Position numbers and translations under genes: made by a program. 64,000 nt of DNA, from assembly GCA_029964075.1 (NCBI GenBank), contig CM057136.1:15488381-15552380 (forward strand). Direction: 5' to 3'. Source of the DNA: Patiria pectinifera (taxonomy: Eukaryota > Echinodermata > Asteroidea > Valvatida > Asterinidae). The notes under the pieces were generated by a model. The model had not been told where the DNA came from. It ran no database searches and worked only from the letters and a program-made list of their open reading frames with translations. This document shows, piece after piece, positions 60,700 through 64,000 of this stretch; the first letter of the stretch is position 1; the number at the start of each line of letters is the position of its first letter.

Positions 60700-63600
60700 A
60701 TGCCCGAGCCAGTGGTAGCAATGATTGAAGACCGCATTCGGAAGTTTATGCTTTCGAAGAGGGTGCGAGTTGCCGAGTTCTTCAAGGATTTTGACAACCT
60801 CCGAAGTGGATGTGTGACAGGTGAGTGTCCACTTTGTTGGGAATTATTAAAGTGCTCCCTAAACGTATAATATTAATATTTTAAGAAAGAATGTAGTATC
60901 CCATTATCGTGTGGCAGTTGGAATTGCCTGCTAAATTGTTTAATTTGTTTGTTTTACTTCTTATTAGCATCCCAGTTTAAGAGATGTCTGGATCAGAGTT
61001 TCTCGACGATTCTTGCCGAGGCAGAGGAGGAATTGTTGATTGAGGAGTTCAAGGAAAAGGACGGCATGGTGAACTACAAGAGATTTGCTGACGTCATCGA
61101 ATGCAGTAAGTACATCAAGTGCAGGGCATTTGAAGTGCAAATTGTAGTCTTTGACAGAATTAATAATGACTTGCAATGAAGAACATTTGCAGCTGATGAG
61201 TTGGTTATCATAATATTTTTTTTTAGGTATTAAGAAATCTCTGCATTTTTTTTACCTTTTTTTCATAATTTTCTTGTGTTGCAGCTTTCCAGCCCAACAA
61301 TCTGAAAATTGAACCAAAAACACAGACAATCGAACCAGAAGAATTGTAAGTATTTTTTCTCCACTTAACCTTTGGATATAAATTTGTTCATAATTATTGG
61401 AAAAATCAATAGAAATTTTAGCTGAGTTTGTATTTCCAGGCAACTGGTGTTTGCGAAAATTAGTCTACATAAATTATTAGAGATAATAACATGATATTTA
61501 TTTATTTATTTTGGTCACTCCAGTCTGGGTACGACTCGCTCCGTCCGTCCAATCAGCCCAGCTTCCATCCAGAAGGCCAACACCATCCTTGAAAGAATTG
61601 CTCCCTACTACAAATACCACGGCATCAACATTAGCTCCAGTTATACCGACTTCGACCGACATCACATCGGGACTGTTACTGACAGCCAGGTAAGAAAATC
61701 AAATTGTGGGTTTTTGTTCACAGTGGATCATGGTACTGGTATTCTTAGGCAAGACGCTTTACCACAATTGCTTCTTGTTGTCTGAGAATAGATGGCCACC
61801 TGGTGGAGAACGGGGCCAATTTCATGGCGCTGCTTAACAGTTAGCAGAAAAGTTGTACTTACTGTAGCAGAAAATTGTGCCAATTTTAGGCACTGTTTTC
61901 ATGGCGTAGACGTGCTAACGGTCACGTGCGCATGGAGATTTCTATCGTTAAGTCACTAAGTTCAGCAAATGTTTCCTTGGAGGGGAGCATGCCTTTTGTG
62001 GGCTTAAATAGACAGAGACTGTGTTAACAGAAAATCGTCTGCTTAGCAACGCTATGAAAGTGGGCCCAGGTTGCATTGAACTTAAAGTCTGCATTAAACT
62101 AATAGTCAAGGCCTTATTAACGTAACAGGGGTAATAATTGTGGAGCATTTTTGAAGAAAAAAACTATCGTTTTAAAGAGCTACATAAATATTCAGAGGGT
62201 ATAAATGTCAGAAAGTTACAAGCTTACATTTGGTCGTACATATTTTGTGCTCTATTCTAATTGCATGTAGCATTTCATAATTGATTTTGCAAACTAAATT
62301 TTAGTCCGAGCTGTTTTTGTGTCATATTTCACCCTCTCAACATGAAATTGTTAGCTCAATATTATTTTTGGGATGGGTTTATTCCTCAGTTTGCCAGGAG
62401 TTTCCCCAGACCTCCCGGCCTTGACGATGGTGAAGTGGACCTCCTTCGGCGGCGTTACCTGGACCCAACCTCCTCCAACCTCTGCAATTATCTCAACTTC
62501 CACAACGACGTGGAGGCCGCCAAGGAAAGACTGGAGGAGAACCTGTTTGATCCGTTGCCCGAGAACAACTACAATATCCCTCGAAGGGTAAGCCGATTTT
62601 GTTGATCTATCAAAAAGGGGAATATGTCACTTGGCACTTTTACAGATTACTCTGAAATGATTATGCACAATTTGATTGGGACGCAAGAAATATAAAGTTT
62701 ATGGAATAGACATTTGTTTGTGATAAAATGCTCATTCAGACATCAATTTCATGACCTTGACCTTGGCGTCTCCGATTGGTGACTTAGTTTCGGGCGTCTT
62801 TTTTCAGAAACAATAAGAGAGCACTATTAGGAGTGGGGAAATGCCAGCAAATACACAAGAGTGAATGGTGTTTGACTGTGTTACCATCAACATCAACTCT
62901 ATTTTTTTTTAATTGAAATTTTAGGAGAAAGCCGACGACGAACTGAGAGAGATCTTCAAGCGCATTCAGATCGCGGTCCACAAACACGGCATCCGTACCA
63001 CCGAGTTCTTCTGCGACCACGACAAGTTGCGCAGCGGGATCATCACGGAGAACCAGTTCCACTGTGGCCTGATGCTCTGTGTCGGGAAAGAGGCGGGGCT
63101 TACCAGGGGGGAGGTGCAGCGCCTCGCCGATTACTACAAGCAGCCCGACGGCCGGGTGCGCTACAAGGAATTCTGCCACCTCATGGAAAATGGTAAAACC
63201 AAAATAAAACGTGTTTCCAGTTTTACACAAGTGTATTACAATCAGGAAATCCTAACTACCATCCTGCATATTTCTCCATTGTGGCTTTTTCTTTCGTCCG
63301 CAGCATTTAACGAGCCCCACCTTGACAAGAAGCCAGAGACTCGCGTCTATCGCCCCCCTCAGGGCCACCTGTCGCGCTCCCTCAACCCCCTCACCCAGGA
63401 GGAAGAGGCTCGAGTGTCTGAGATACTCAGCGAGTTGGCCTCCACCGTCCAGAGACGTAGGCTTATGTGCTTCCCTCACTTCAAGGATTATGATCGGGTG
63501 AGTTTGACTTTATAAGACAGTTCAACCAAGGATGAAAGTAAATTTCCACCATGTGTATGCAGGATAGGGAAGGGGTTTGGGGGTCTAACCCTCGACCCCT

Positions 63601-64000
63601 CTTATATCCAGAGCTCTTTGTCTAGCTGCCTCACTCAGCAACTCTCACACCCAATTGACACATTTGCTTAAAACAAACTTCAAAAAAAATTCTAAATAAT
63701 TTCCTCACAAATAAATAACTGAACTTCCCCCACCCCCCCCCAAAAAAATCCCAGAATTATGCTTGATTAAAAAAAAAAACAGACTCCCAATTTTAACTTT
63801 CCAATTGTTGTAATTCTCATCACAAGAACCAGCCAAGTACTTACAGCAGAACTGTGAGATTTCAGAATTGTCGGAGAGTTGACTGTTTACTTTTCAATTA
63901 CCTTTTTTTGATATTTTCAGAGCAAAGCCTACACACGTAACATCACTCCGTCACAGTTCCGCCGCATCCTGCATTTCCTCAGCATCAACGTGGAATCAGA
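60700..64000 (+). CDS. Protein with repeated degenerate EF-hands, 5' part of gene
   Basis: Eight exons read in phase and continue off the window: 60700-60820, 60968-61105, 61285-61345, 61524-61689, 62390-62587, 62925-63192, 63304-63497, 63921-beyond 64000 (about 408 codons so far). The protein starts MPEPVVAMIEDRIRKF. It repeats a helix-loop-helix module with FFKDFDNLRSGCVTASQF, DFDRHHIGTVTDSQF and CDHDKLRSGIITENQF, each followed by a second half ending in a Y(K)xF motif. The loops keep the first Asp and the Gly but lack the usual second acidic position and the final Glu, so calcium binding is doubtful. There is no signal peptide or membrane helix. I do not recognise a named ortholog. Large multi-EF-hand proteins of this style are often ciliary or flagellar, but that is inference. 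Confidence 0.85.
61812..62068. mobile_element. MITE with GGGGCCAATTTCATGGCGC-type ends
   Basis: GGGCCAATTTCATGGCGCTG at the left pairs with CGCTATGAAAGTGGGCCC at the right, about 40 nt with mismatches. It lies in the intron between exons 4 and 5 of the EF-hand gene. From memory, ends like these are common in echinoderm and other invertebrate deuterostome genomes. Confidence 0.75.

Overview
This is a 64 kb window of animal nuclear DNA. The genes are split into many short exons with GT-AG introns, intergenic DNA is AT-rich, and small inverted-repeat elements and tRNA-derived SINEs are common. The gene content (CLCA, tetraspanin, hnRNP A/B-D, extracellular Cu/Zn SOD), together with a strong excess of the octamer TAGGCCTA and a foldback element starting GGGGCCAATTTCATGGCGC, suggests an invertebrate deuterostome, most likely an echinoderm. 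The species call is inference. All exon models below come from reading splice sites, checking that phases join, and comparing paralogs; none was tested against transcripts.

Layout. (1) 1-29.3 kb: three tandem plus-strand CLCA-family genes: the 3' part of one gene (429-3420), a complete 15-exon gene (7840-17146, 1016 aa) and a complete 15-exon paralog (20677-29305, 1103 aa). The first two are recent duplicates with nearly identical exons. The third is diverged and has lost the first zinc-binding His of HExxH and three residues of the VWA metal site, so it looks like a pseudoenzyme. (2) 31.3-34.7 kb, minus strand: a five-exon tetraspanin of the eight-cysteine (TspanC8) type with an unusual ~130-residue Pro/Gln-rich N-terminal tail containing a PPPY motif. 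(3) 40.0-47.6 kb, plus: an eight-exon hnRNP A/B-D-like RNA-binding protein (393 aa). Its exons 2-6 lie between two ~420 bp inverted copies of one repeat, an arrangement that favours circular RNA and editing. (4) 53.2-57.1 kb, plus: a six-exon secreted Cu/Zn superoxide dismutase (214 aa). (5) 60.7-64.0 kb, plus: the 5' part of a gene for a protein with several degenerate EF-hands, running off the window.

The genes do not form one pathway. The CLCA genes are a paralog cluster; the others are unrelated neighbours. Space between and within genes is filled with foldback elements (some nested), SINEs, minisatellites and homopolymer tracts. The observations most worth following are the metal-site-dead CLCA paralog beside an intact one, the tailed TspanC8 protein, and the inverted repeats around the RRM exons.
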